Position numbers and translations under genes: made by a program. From positions 44,014,017 through 44,078,016 of the forward strand of contig CM042087.1 in assembly GCA_023512835.1 (NCBI GenBank): a stretch of 64,000 bases of DNA, read 5' to 3'. Of the stretch, positions 37,665 through 50,600 are shown one piece after another. How positions within the stretch are numbered: the first letter of the stretch is position 1; every line of letters begins with the position of its first letter. This DNA comes from Taxillus chinensis (Eukaryota > Streptophyta > Magnoliopsida > Santalales > Loranthaceae). The notes under the pieces were generated by a model. It saw only the letters and a list, made by a program, of their open reading frames with translations. It searched no databases and was not told the origin of the DNA.

Positions 37665-38659
37665 TATTTTATATTTGAATTAAAAGTAATAAATCACATA
37701 AATGATATTATTAGTTTAAATATTAATATATTAATTAAATAAAATTAATTTTAAATATAATTAATTTATATTTATATTAAATTATTATTTGTATATTTAT
37801 TTTTCTTATAATATAATAAATATATTTTGTTATTAATATTATTTTTAAAATAAAAATATGTTATTATTATTATTATTATTTATGTATGAAGTTTTAAGTA
37901 CATATACTAAATGGAAGCGTTTTAGTCTTCCCAACGTCATTATTTTATCCGGATTTTTTCAATCCAACGGGTCGGATTGCTCTCTCCGCTACCCAAATCC
38001 GAGTAAGCGGGCTATCGATTTTATAGGGTTTCCAAAAACGTTGTCACCTCCGAATCCTATATTTGATGCTGTTCCGACAGCAGTAGAGAGAGACCAGAAA
38101 GTGAGCTCTCTCCTCTTTTGGGTATGGCGTCGGATCGTTTCCCGGCGGGCCTGAGGGTTCTCGTCGTTGATGACGACGTTGTTTGCTTGAAGATTCTGGA
38201 GCAAATGCTTCGAAGATGTTCGTACCATGGTCGGCTCCCACCTTAAATTTTAGTTTCTCTCTGCTTTATGTTTTACTATTCGTTTTTTTTTGCGGTCTTT
38301 TATAAAAATGAAGAGAAGCAAAGAAAATTATGCTATATGCATTATTGCTTGGGTCAATGTGACTGCAGTCTCTATATACCTTAAATTGCGTTTGTTACGT
38401 TCTGTCATATCAACACGTTTACATGTAGAGTGTTACTGCAATACAAGTAGTTTGATCTACGTGGGAGAGATATGGGTTTGGCTTTTGTAGCATAACCGGA
38501 CATACTGGGGTGATGTGGCCACGTTTGATGTGTGAAAATGTTGAGATGTTTGTGCCTGCGGGATTACGCAGTCGCTGGCCGAGCTTCCGGGGTGCCCAAT
38601 ATTCCTGATATCACAAGAAAAAATCGAAATGATGGTTTTGTAGACTTCAAAAGTAGTTA

Positions 38660-41600
38660 ATATCCATGATTGATGCTAATTGTAACGGGCATAAGAGGAA
38701 GAGGAAAGGCAGCAGACTCTGGGGCGGGACAAGGCTCGGTTGGTGGTGTTGACAGAGGAAGATGGTCGGAAGAGAGGTGCAATGGGGAATTGGCTGTCAG
38801 ACGAGAGGCATCACTGGAAGAAAAGAGGCGCGTTGGCAGAGGCGGAGGAAGACCAGAAACTGGGCAGTCGTAGGAAAATGTGTGGAGTGGGCGTTGACTG
38901 CCTTGGTGTGGGGAGTTGATGACAGACTGGAGTCGGGTGGACTAGGATTAGGTGTGCTATCATGCAATAAAGAGGATGAATTAGAGGGAACAATATGGCA
39001 TAAACGAGGATGCGGTGCAATATTTGGGGGCTCAGGCAAGATATTCAGAGAATAAAAGTGTGTATTCGGATCAAGAAAAATATATTCATGAAAAATAACA
39101 TCCGGAGAAATAAAAATGTGTTTTGATGCTAAATCCTTGACCTTATATCCCTTTTGTCTGGATAGATACCCCTAGAAAATATATTTCATAGATCGAGGCT
39201 CAAATTTACCCGGATATGAAACATAAGTAGATGCAAAACATTTACACTCAAAGACATAAAGATGGTCATATGTTGGGGTTTGTTAAATAATTTTTCAAAA
39301 GGTGTTTTCCCATGAAGTAAAGGTGTAGACGTCTAATTAATGAGGTAGGTAGCCGTGAGATTGGCATCAACCCAATAGTTGAATGGGAAACTTGATTGAA
39401 AAAGAAGAGCTTGAGCGACATTTTGTAAATGAAAATCATAGTTATTAAAGGCGCGCCTAGGCGCAAATTCCAGGCGGGCGCAGGGTTTGCACCCGCCTTT
39501 CTTCCAGTCGAGGCAACGTCTATGAAGCCGACCTTAAGCGCGCTTTTTAGCGCTTCGTCCCCAGGCGCTAGGCGTTGCGAAGGCGCGCCTTGAGGAGAGA
39601 TGCGATCGTGCGTCAATCTTATGATATATCGAAACGAAAAAAAGAAAGAAAGGGAAGAATCGATCGCGATCGTGCGTACCAGCGGCAGCCTTCGGCGAAC
39701 CAGGTGTGTCGTTCTCTCTTCTCTCTTCTCTTCTCTTATCTCTTCTCTCTTCTCTCTTCTCTCTTCTATGATTGCCACTGCAACTACCGCTGCAACCCTA
39801 GCACGTTGTCGCGTCTCTTGCCGTTGACGACTCGACGACGCACCTCTCTGCGACGTCGATCCCGGCGATGCGTTCCCTGGGCCACCTCTCTGCGATGCGT
39901 TGCGTTGCGTCTTCTCTCGCCGTCGCGTCTTCTAACTCTTCTCTCTTTCTCATTCGCGCTCCTCTGTCGATCGTTTGCTCTGATTTTTTTTTCCTGTCCG
40001 TTTTCTCCTGCGTCAACGCAACTCTTCCCGACGAAGAGTGCTCTGTTTTTGTTTTTAATTTTTCCCAGCAATCTGCCGTGAAAAGAGAAGAGAGCAGTTG
40101 TTTCGTTCTCGTCAGTTTTCCTTTTTTTTAATGTCTATTAATTGGTATTATAACAAATAAATAACAACTCAATTTATTTTAATTTGCATTAATATTGTAA
40201 ATATCCAAAATAAATTATGCAATTATAAAATATTAAATTGTTAATAAATCAGTTAGTCATGCATTCATCTTTGAAATTATATTGGATAAATTTTTGAATA
40301 GAATCTTTCGTATGTTTATTTTTCTATAAATATATTATACAAATGAAGGCATAATTTCTGTTTTGAAGAGAAAGAAATATTTTTTTACCTAAAAATATTA
40401 TTAATATATTATTAGTATATTTTAAATATATATATATATAATATGTGCGCCTTGCTTCCCTCAGGCCCGCGCTTTTTTTTGCGCCTTGCGCCTAGGCAAG
40501 GCGCGGCCTTTGCGCCTTGAGTGCGCCTTGCGCCTTTAATAACTATGATGACAATGTTTTTGTTTAGGAATGCTATTTTGTTAGGGGGTATTAACACAAC
40601 TTGTTTGGTACAAAATGCCTTTTTGTGAGTAAAAATTAGTACATTGAAATTTAGGACCATTATCACTGTGTACGATTTTAACCCGTATATCAAATTGTGT
40701 TTCAACAAAGAGAATAAAATGTTGAAGACAAAATTGTGCTTCTGATTTTGAATGCATGGGAAAATTTCAAGCCGCATGAGAATAATCATTCATAATAGTT
40801 GAACAATATTTTGGATTAGAAATGGTGGGAGTGTGATAATCACCCTAAATGTCAACATGAATTAAATCAAAGATTGACACACTCGAAGACTGATTCAAGG
40901 GAAAAATTGTTCTTGTTTGCTTAGTCAATGGACAAACAGGACATTGGTGCTCAATACAAGGCTTATTGTGTAAAAATGAAAAAAAAGGATACTTTAGCGG
41001 AAGAATGACAGTGTCTTGCATTTCGGGCAGAACTGGTGACGTTATGATTGTATTGCAAGCTCTAGATGTTGACAAATTGAGACAATAAAGCCTTGTGGTT
41101 CTATCTCCTGTCCTAATCATCTTTCTTGTTTGTAGGATCTGTATAAGACAAACAACCTTGATGAAGATCGTAATATAGAAAGTATCTAAGACAAGTTTTG
41201 ATAATCGAGATTAAATTCAAGGAGAATGTAGGCACACATAATACGTTTAATAACTGAAAATCTTTTGTTAAATGTACACTACCAATATGCGTCACCAACA
41301 AAGTAACACCGTTAGGCAAGCAAATACTTTTGTGCATTTCTTTGCTCATAGAGCCGAGCAACCAGTGTTACTGTTGTGTTGTAGCATTTCCATTATCGCT
41401 GCTCTTCTTCGTCTTCTTCGTGCTTCTTTTGAGTTCCGTCTAGAAAACTGGCCTTATTCTTTACATTGAGGGCATAGATGATGGCCTCCTGTCATGTTTG
41501 GTAATTATCTTCTTCAAGAGATACGGAGATCAAGACATTACCTATTTGATCCAAGTGATGAAGATACAACGGATGATTCTCCTATGACTGGAGAATCCGA

Positions 41601-41860
41601 AGATGCGAGGAAGCAACCATTTATTGTTGTTTGAAATCATGTTTGCCAGCCATGAGATGTTACTGTTGTTGATTTAGGTCTTCAGATAAAGTTGCTCTGA
41701 TAGCATAAGAGAATATCAAATTTCTATTGATACTAATTCAATTGTGATGATATAGGTTTCTATGAGATGCAATATCTATTCTAGGTAGAAATCAAGTCTA
41801 TTCTAAAAATATATTACATTGGCTGCAATATATTGATGCTAATTATAAACTTACAGTGCA
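38660..41860 (-). mobile_element. Internally deleted copia element in intron 1 of copy C, interrupted by a hAT-like insertion
   Basis: Same deletion derivative as at 32945-35010, with the integrase part split at 39436/40548 by the nested element. Integrase remnants continue at about 40560-41120, gag remnant and LTR at about 41370-41850. No intact frame. Confidence 0.8.
39437..40547. mobile_element. hAT-like non-autonomous element with perfect 18-base inverted ends
   Basis: 1111 bases starting CATAGTTATTAAAGGCGC and ending with its exact complement GCGCCTTTAATAACTATG. Flanks are ATGAAAAT (39429-39436) and ATGACAAT (40548-40555): an 8-base target duplication with one mismatch, and copy B shows the empty site (AAATGACAATG near 33710). 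Subterminal regions are packed with GGCGC/GCGCC words. The interior has a CT-rich tract (39715-39770) and an open frame of 168 codons (39575-40081) that I do not recognise. An 8-base duplication is typical of hAT elements; no transposase is present. Confidence 0.85.
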
Positions 41861-43039
41861 ATATAAACAACTATGATTTCTTTCCTTCAAGAATGGTAGT
41901 TTTGAATACTGTGAAAGTAGTTCACGAGGGGGTAGGGTTGCCTATGTTTTTAGTTCCAGTTCTTTTAACCACTTAATGTTATCATCTTCGTAAAGAAAAA
42001 AACAGAGTTGAAATTATTCACCTATTTATAGCTTTACCACTAAACCTATAATATGTTTTATGTTTGTCGATTTTGTTTTTCTTTTTTATGCCCAAACAGT
42101 TATCAAATGGAACTATTGAGTGTAAAAACTGTCATTTCTCTTAAGTCATGTTTGCTAGTATGTTCTGTGGGTTTCCATGCTTCTTTGGAATTACTTGCAT
42201 AGGAATATTGTGTTTTTTTTCATTTAAATAGTTCGTCCCATAGGAAGACTTCCGAGGCACTTCATCGTTAGAAGTATTACCAGCTACCATATATGTTTCT
42301 AGTTGTTTTGCACCAGAGCTTGCTCCATTAATCTATTTTTAAAGGCTTAGATGTGCTGATTTACAGCAACTAAATTTAAAATTTATGAAAATTTGTTGGT
42401 CATGTTTTTTAATCCATGTTGGATAATTTGGAAAATGTAACCGTGAATTTTTATTAGTACTAATATTATAAATCACCAGCTGCTCAGCATCTGTTCTGTC
42501 TTAGTTGTGTCATTTTAATCTCTTGCAGTTAAAACTTGTTCCCGTGCTACTTCTGCATTGAACGTACTGCGAGAGAGGAAAGACTGCTTTGATGTAATAC
42601 TAAGTGAGGTCCACATGCCTGATATGGATGGCTTCAAGCTTCTTGAACTTGTTGGGCTGGAAATGGACTTGCCTGTTATTAGTGAGTAGAATTTTTCTTG
42701 GGCATAGCATGTTCAATCTCGCTTCTGTCCACTGATTCAATTAGTTTCTCTTCAGTGATGTCTGCTGATTCAAGTACCTCAGCCGTGATGAGAGGGATTA
42801 GACACGGGGCTTGTGATTATTTGATTAAGCCTATACGTGAAGAGGAGCTGAAGAATATATGGCAGCATGTTGCGAGAAAAAAGAGTTCAAGCAGACTTTA
42901 GATGCTGAATATGCCTCTTCTGTTAATGAAGAAACAGATTTAACATTGAAAGCACAGACAAAAAGGGGCAATCATACGGAAGATGATGATGTTGAATTGG
43001 ATAATGATGATCCAGCTACATCCAAGAAACCACGAGTGC

Positions 43040-43118
43040 TATTGTATTTCTCCTTCTGTTCCTCTCCCTTTTAATCGTTTGCAGTCGTACTTTATAACTT
43101 GCAGCCAGCTATAGTATA
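43040..43118 (+). repeat. MAP70 3'-flank tail fused to response-regulator copy C
   Basis: Same 79-base segment as at 19377-19455, after the truncated exon 3 of copy C; one or two substitutions. Confidence 0.85.
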
Positions 43119-43439
43119 TGATTGGCCCACATACTATTAAGTGAGATGTTTCCACGTGTGTAACTCTTTGTATGCACCAAAAAAGTTTGAGTTCTGTACT
43201 TCCATTTGATTTGTACAATCGCAAGGTCTTGGGAGTTGGCACCATGTTATGATGGCAAAATGTGATTTATGTGAATGGCTGTTGTAGGTGTCGACTTGAA
43301 TGCTTACAGAGGTTTTTTTGCAGTGACATTGGGACGAGTATGGTGCAAGGAAGTAGGTTTGTAATACCACTCTTGCTCATGGTGGTATATTAGCTTTTCA
43401 TGAAGGAAGAATGGGAGTAAAATTTTGGTCAATAAAGTT

Positions 43440-44609
43440 TAATGCTTCATATAAATATGGGCAAATGGGGAACACCAATTTTGTTTTCCCATAATTTGAT
43501 ATCCGCCTCCCATGGCGTACGTGTGCTCCCGACTTTGCTCTACTACACTAATATACTAATTTTGTATTGTATATACTAATATACAAGACAAGCAACTCGC
43601 ACAGCATGACAAGCAAGGTCTGGGATTTGATTTTATGATGTGACATAATTGAGTTGAATTAATTATGAGTGTTTATGGGTGTGGGCTAAAAAGGGCGTGG
43701 GCGTGGGCGTGGGCGTCCGAGTTTAGCTTGATGACAGGGTTGATCATATCAATGGCTCAAAAGGGCGTCCAAGACAGCTTGCTTTGCTTGAGTGTTACTG
43801 ATTATTAGAAAGAAAAACAGCCCTGACAAGACCAGCCTAAAATGGGAGGTGTTAATAGTCCAGCCCATGAAGTGGCCTAATTAACTATTGGCCTCTGTAT
43901 TTATTACACGTTTCACATTCAATTTGGATTGATGGGCGTTTCGGGCTAACCTTCGATCAATCGAAACAATATAAATGAGCATGCAGAAGCTTGAGTTTGT
44001 TAATGTATTATCGTTGAATATTAATTATTAAACACGAATTTAGATATTTCTTCTTTTTATAATGAATTATTATTCTAATTTTAAGTACCAAATAGTTATA
44101 TTTATGATTAATTTTTTATGCTACATCCATGGTTGACTATGAAAGCCTAATTATAACAATTAATCAACATTAATTTACGAAAAGATATAAAAGAGTTCGA
44201 TCAATTCAAGGTTGTTAAAAATGGAAATCTCGCTTCTATCCTGATCAATTCAAGCGACCTATTATGTTAACACCTCATGCACATGCCGTATGCCTCTCTC
44301 TCTCTCTCTCTGATCTCTGATCCGAGATTCACTCGCGCTCTCTCGACCTCGTTTGATCTTGTAAGTTTTCTCGAATCAGCTCTCCTCATTCTAGCTAGCT
44401 TCTTCGATTCAAATACGTACGCACGCAGGTATATAACTCGATCCCATATAAACACACATATTGGCACCTAGCTAGCTTTAGAGAAGCTCGAACGTTATAT
44501 ATGTATATATGGTTCATCTGCTGCATGCACATATATATATATATATATAGATAAATTGTAATATTTTGGTCCTCTATCGATCTAGAGCTATATATCTTGA
44601 ATTAATTAT
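43440..44609. other. Unique spacer and promoter/leader of the DRP1C-like gene
   Basis: Non-repetitive DNA with a short GGGCGT-type repeat near 43690-43712, a CT run at 44293-44311 and AT runs at 44500-44550 just before the DRP1 start. The CT run and nearby GTAAGTTTTC (44360-44369) would suit a leader with a 5' untranslated intron, but this is not provable here. Confidence 0.5.
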
Positions 44610-47600
44610 ATGGCGACGATGGAGAGCCTGATTGGGCTGGTGAATCGGATCCAAAGAGCCTGCACTGTCCTCGGAGATCACGGCGGCGAGGGAATGTCCC
44701 TGTGGGAAGCTCTTCCTTCGGTGGCTGTCGTCGGAGGCCAGGTCTACCAACCTTGTCTGTCACCCTTCTTCATTTTTTTCTTTTACTAAGTTTTATTTAC
44801 AGCACGTACAGGTTCATATATATATATACTTCAATCGCTTTCGCCTTTAACGACTCTATCTTTGTTTATTTGCCAACTTCAGAGTTCCGGGAAATCGTCG
44901 GTGTTAGAAAGCGTAGTCGGGAGAGATTTCCTGCCTCGTGGATCTGGTATATATATATATATGTATATATATGTGCATGTTTAATTAGTTTCACGTATCA
45001 TGCATCCTTCAATCGTGTACGTACTAGGTTTATTTTATGTTTTTGGTTGATTATATATATAGAGCAAGGTAATCTAATAAGCGCTAGCAAATAGCAACAA
45101 AATGTTGGGCTGTTGGGCGAATGTTGCGATCATGAATAGCCATGCATACTCAATACTTTATAATTAATAAATGTATGCTGTCATTGACATATATATATAT
45201 ACTAATACTAATAATAATAATAATAATAAACAACTAAATTCCGGATAGGGGTGTTAAACGGGCGGGCCGAGCCGGACCGGGCCGGGCCCAGGCCTAAACG
45301 GGTCAGAAATATCTGGCCCAGCCCAGCCCGCGTGCGGGGCTGGCTGGCCCACGGGCCAGCCCGTTTAATATTTAATTTTTTTAAATAGTTTTTTTTACTT
45401 AAAATATCTTATTTTTTCTAAAAACAAATAATAATTTTAGCTTTCATAGTTCAAACACAACATATAAATAACTATAAATATGATAAAACTTATAAAATAT
45501 TAATATTATATGTAAATTTTAATAAAATAAACTAAAAAAAGTCAAAAAAATAAAAATAAAAATAAAAATACTAGCCCACGGGCCAGCCCGTGAACCCGCG
45601 GACTAGGCCCACTTTGGCCCGCAGCCCGCAGGCCAAGGCCCGTTTTGACCTGTGTATAAATGGGCCAAAATTTACAGGCCCGGCCGGGCCCGTTTTACGG
45701 GCCAGCCCGCACGGCTCGCGGGCCGCTGGCCCGTTTAACACCCCTAATTCCGGAGAGTTTCAGTAATTGGATACAATGATTTAATTATACGATGTTTTTA
45801 TATTAGCAAAGTAATTTATTCACTATTTAGCTATTGGTGTGTTTACATATATAAAAAAGAAAAAAGAAAAGAGAAGAAAAGAAAAAGAATCATCACCCCT
45901 TATCCAATTCATACTTGGGGCTTCAAATCAAAGTGATCACTGTTATTATTAATTGAACTCTAAATCCTTTTTGTATGCATATATATTTTCTTATACAAGA
46001 TATGGTAGCGAACATGCATGGTGGTTTATTAATTCTTCAGTCTGCTATTAGAAATCTTTTTTCTGCCATTGGTAGGTATTGTGACAAGGAGGCCGTTGGT
46101 GTTGCAGCTTCATAAAATAGATCAGGGCCAATCCGAATACGCAGAGTTTCTCCATGCTCCAAAAAGGAAATTCCCTGATTTCGGTAATCTTAATTTAAAG
46201 AGAGTTGTCTGGGGGAGAGAAGGGCTGGTGGGGGGACTTGAGTTCTTTATTCACGTTGTATATTCTATACATATATATAAGAACAAGAGAGAAGAAAAAA
46301 GAAGTCGATGTTAAAATGAACCACAAATATTTTCTTCATAAAACGTTACATGATAGCAACTGGGCGACCCTTCGTTGTGGTTTGATATATATATATTGTA
46401 ATGAGTGTATGTTTTTACTTCATTTATTTTCTTTTTTCATTGTGGCGTTATGTAGCTTCGGTGCGTAAAGAGATTCAAGATGAAACGGATCGTATTACAG
46501 GGAAAACAAAGCATATCTCCAACATCCCAATTCATCTCAGCATTTATTCTCCAAGTGGTTAGAGTTTTTTCTTCATCGTTTATGGCTCAAAAATGCTTAT
46601 TTAAAATTAAATTGGAAATGTATCACATTTGTTTACATTTCCTTAGCACATCAGGTTTATACTATATATGTATTAGTATATTATTTTTTATATTTTATTC
46701 TTCATATTTTTTATTTTTTATTTACTATTTTTTTCATCTCATCCATTTATTACCACAAATAAAAAGTACACATGGCATGAAATATATTAAATAATTATAG
46801 AAAAAAATTTAGAGGATAAATAATAATATTTCAAATATATAGATTCTTTATTCAATTCTATTTCTAAATTTTATTTTTAAAAACATGATGTAAACTCTTT
46901 TTACTAAAATTCTAAAACTTATAATTGGAAGAAAAATATCATTATAGAGTATTTGATTTTGACGTTCTTAGTATAATATTAGTGTTAACAAAATATTAAA
47001 TCTTAAATGACCATCTATGTACCATGTGTGTATATACATATATAACATATATATATATATATAACATATATATATATACACATATATATATATATATATA
47101 AAACACAAATAAAGAAATTATTTTTCTTATTTTACAGTCCAAACCCTAAATAATGAATAAATCATTTTTCTAAAACAAGTCGTAACCTTAAAGTAGTTCC
47201 GCTTAAATATATGACAACACCATGTTATAGCCATATATAGTGGTAGTTCCGCTTACACTTATAGGTGAGGTCGTGTAATAATAAATTTCATGTAGAATCT
47301 TAAATCAATTTCAGGTTTTTGGACCTGATGTCAAAAGTTGTAGCTTTGGGTTTTTTGTTTTTCAAAACTTGGTTGGTGAAGATGGCTTGCTTTTTCAAAC
47401 GGCAAACCAAACTTATATATGTCTCACAAAAAGAGGGAGTGGTAACATGCAGCCAACTCAATTGGTGACTAAAATTCACAATCTTTGGTCGTCGGTCTAT
47501 AAAAGGCATCGTAAAGAGGCACTTCTTATCCCTAATTATTGAGTCTCACTTTGTGTGAGAAAAACTGAAAGAATTTATTGTAGAAAGAATTGATTCTGTT

Positions 47601-50600
47601 AAAATTTTTTGGGTGTAATTAGGTTTTGTGTCTGAGAGTTGCTTGTTTGTAAACGTTATATATGTCTTTATTATAGTAGAAAATTATTGTAGTAGTTAGC
47701 TAGTTTCATTAACATGGAAATTTTTCTGACCTACATAAAATTATTGTAGTTGCAAAACAAATGAGTGTATTGAGTCATAGAGGAGAATGATGACTCAAAA
47801 CAATACACCATAAGATTGGTGATTAAAGGCTACAATAAAAGAAAAATATTAACTACATTAAAATATTCTCTTTAATTATCAAATTAATTACCATTCGGTC
47901 AGTAGTGTTATAATAGTAAAAGATTTATATCTAGAATAGTTAAATATAAAAATAAGTTTTTTTCATGGGAATTTAAAGAAAGCGATCTACCTGCAATAAC
48001 CAAAAAGATTCATAGAAAAAGATAATAAAAATCTAGCATGCAAGTTAACTAAAAGCTCGTATAGTTTAAAATTAACACCCCACTAATAGTATAAGACATT
48101 TGATAGTTTAGGATAATGACTATATGTGACCATTGCTATTATTTAAGAAGGTTAATTCTAGTTTTATTATTTTACTATTTTATTTTATGTTAAAAAAATT
48201 AAATAGATAATTATCAAGTGAATTTGTTAGTAGAACTATGCTGATGCTTATTTTATCTCAAATAAGCATCAGCTGCAACTTCAAAATTGAAAGAGATAAT
48301 TATCAATCAATTGCCGGCCGTACGTCTTAACCAATCATCTGTATCCCCAGCAATGTTTACAAAGTCCCTTCTTCATCAGTTTCTTATTGAGCGGGATAAT
48401 TAAGAACAGGGGAGATCGATTAAATCTTTGTCTCCGGGAGTAGCGGCCCAGGTGACTACTACAGTACTACATCAGCGCAACGGGAGTCACGCATGCATAA
48501 AGTCATATATGTAAGTATGTATGTATGTCATGGGCGATAAGACATTCCACACAGGCTACTTTCGGCAGTTGCCTCTAAAATAATCGGACCACCCTGGTCG
48601 GGTGGCGAGCATCGATGCTCTACGCACGCACTGCGGGCGGCGGTGTCTGAAACATCTGGGTGTGCACCAACCACCCTGATTGGCATGCATGCGCTCGCGC
48701 GCGCTCTGCGTTCAATTTGAGGGAGTGCTGCTGTTGTTATATAGTTTCTTGTATTAAATTAAATCTATGTATTAATAATGCTTCTCGCGTAATTAATGAA
48801 ACGCGAACGGTTATGAGGGTACGTAAATTTCATAGTCTTGGGTGTTTTTATTTCAATCCAAAGCGTTTGATTGTTGTTACATTATGTTGGTTACATTTTC
48901 TAAACCATGACAGACATTGATAATCTGCACGAAGAGAATCAGGGAACATGACTCGGCGGTAGATGCAATGTTCTCAACTCTCATGTATCTATAATTCATA
49001 TACTCTCCTAGTTTTAAGGACTCACGAATTTGTGATATAACTACAACTTGGTTTCCATATTTTGCATGTCAATTCACTGTCTTTTATTAGCTGGCTAGAA
49101 ACGATGAATAACTTCTTTTGAATCAATACTAATACTTTAAGGCGCATATTTTTGCTGGCAGTTGTAAACTTGACCCTCATAGATCTTCCTGGTCTGACAA
49201 AGGTTGCTGTAGGTAATTTCCCTTGGTTTTAATTGAAACTTCATCCTAAATCTTGTTATATTTAAAATAATAAAAATAAACAAATAAATAAATAAATAAA
49301 TAAACTTTGTGACATTTGCAGAGGGACAACCAGACACTATAGTGGAAGATATTGAAAACATGGTTCGTTCTTATGTTGAAAAGGTGAGGTGCTGCAAATT
49401 CGGTTCTTTGTTTGAACGAGAAAACATATGTTCGGTCTCCTTTCTTATTTCTGGTACGATGTAGGCATCCTTTTTTTTGGGACCTTGTCTTGTATTTAAG
49501 AAATGTTTAAATCTTAAACAATTAATTGTTTGCTAATTAACCTTCAGCGTAATCAGATATCAACTTTTTCACATCCCCAACTATAAAGTAATGAATTATT
49601 TATGATCGATATTGCAGCCTAATTGTATTATTCTAGCTATTTCGCCTGCCAATCAAGATATTGCAACTTCGGATGCTATAAAACTTGCAAGAGAAGTTGA
49701 TCCCTCAGGTATTTTGGAATCAGTGAAGTTTTATTGCATTAAAAGCATAGGACACTTTGTGTGTTGCAGTGGAAGCTGGGGATATTTCTACATACCGTAT
49801 TTGGTGATTGTAGGGGATAGGACATTTGGGGTGCTCACCAAACTTGATTTGATGGACAAGGGAACTAATGCACTTGATGTAAGTTTTCAGTTCGCGTACA
49901 GTCACACTAATAGGCTTTTCATCAGATCTTGGTGTTTTCTGCTTTTGATTTGACTGCTTCTTGTTAATTTTCTTTTTCTCCTTCTCTAACTTTTCTTTAT
50001 AATGGAAAAGGCACAGAAACATGAACAGTTACTTTTGTTAAATGATTAAGGTCATTGAGGGAAGGTCATACAGGCTGCAACATCCGTGGGTTGGGATTGT
50101 GAACCGTTCACAAGCTGACATCAACAAGAATGTGGACATGAACTATGCTCGTCAGAAGGAGATTGAATACTTTGAAAGCAGTCCAGAGTATGGACACTTG
50201 GCACATAAAATGGGGTCCGAGTATCTTGCAAAATTATTGTCCCAGGTTTGTTTCAGCACGGTTTCCAGTTATCTTTGTTAGTTTTCCTTTTCGGATCTAA
50301 TAGAGTTCGGCTACTCTAATAACACTGAATGTTTCTTATTCAATTAGCATTTAGAGGTTGTCATCCGGCAGCGAATTCCAAGTATAATTGCATTAATAAA
50401 TAAGACAATTGATGAGCTTAATGCAGAATTGGACCGCATTGGAAGACCTGTTGGAGTAGATTCAGGGGTAAGGGTGGTAATTCATATGGAAACGTTATTA
50501 ACTGTCTTGTTATAAGCCCATATAAATTAGTTGAAGTATCTTTCTTGTTTCTATAGGCTCAGCTCTACACAATTTTGGAAATGTGTCGTGCATTCGACCG

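Larger units (their letters stand above)
38124..43038 (+). pseudogene. Truncated type-B response regulator, copy C (receiver only, Asp to Glu)
   Basis: Exons 38124-38229, 42529-42681 and 42756-42901 give a 134-residue receiver-only frame with the same stop as copies A and B, here ending RKKSSSRL. Codon 62 (42606-42608) is GAG, Glu in place of the phospho-accepting Asp, as in copy B; Lys111 and the N-terminal acidic triad are kept. Valine is replaced by alanine in the HVVRKK motif (HVARKK). Post-stop remnants resemble copy A (retaining the [17 protein letters not shown] part and lacking GATAATGG), although the rest of the unit is closest to copy B, giving a mosaic pattern. Homology to the intact gene ends at 43038 before the DNA-binding domain. 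Intron 1 carries the shortened copia with a nested hAT-like element. Confidence 0.8.
36564..43439 (+). repeat. Amplified unit C (6876 bases)
   Basis: Third tandem unit, almost identical to unit B. It is longer by a 1111-base hAT-like insertion with its target duplication and by a roughly 110-base expansion of the AT-rich block near 36655-36765. It ends at AATAAAGTT (43439), after which the sequence is unique. Confidence 0.8.

Noticed and set aside
39575..40081. 168-codon frame inside the hAT-like element as a gene
   Set aside because: Arg/Ser/Leu-rich translation of a CT-rich tract, overlapping frames on both strands, no recognisable transposase motif.
46069..46314. 81-codon frame in DRP1 as a separate small gene
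   Set aside because: It is DRP1 exon 3 read on into the following intron.
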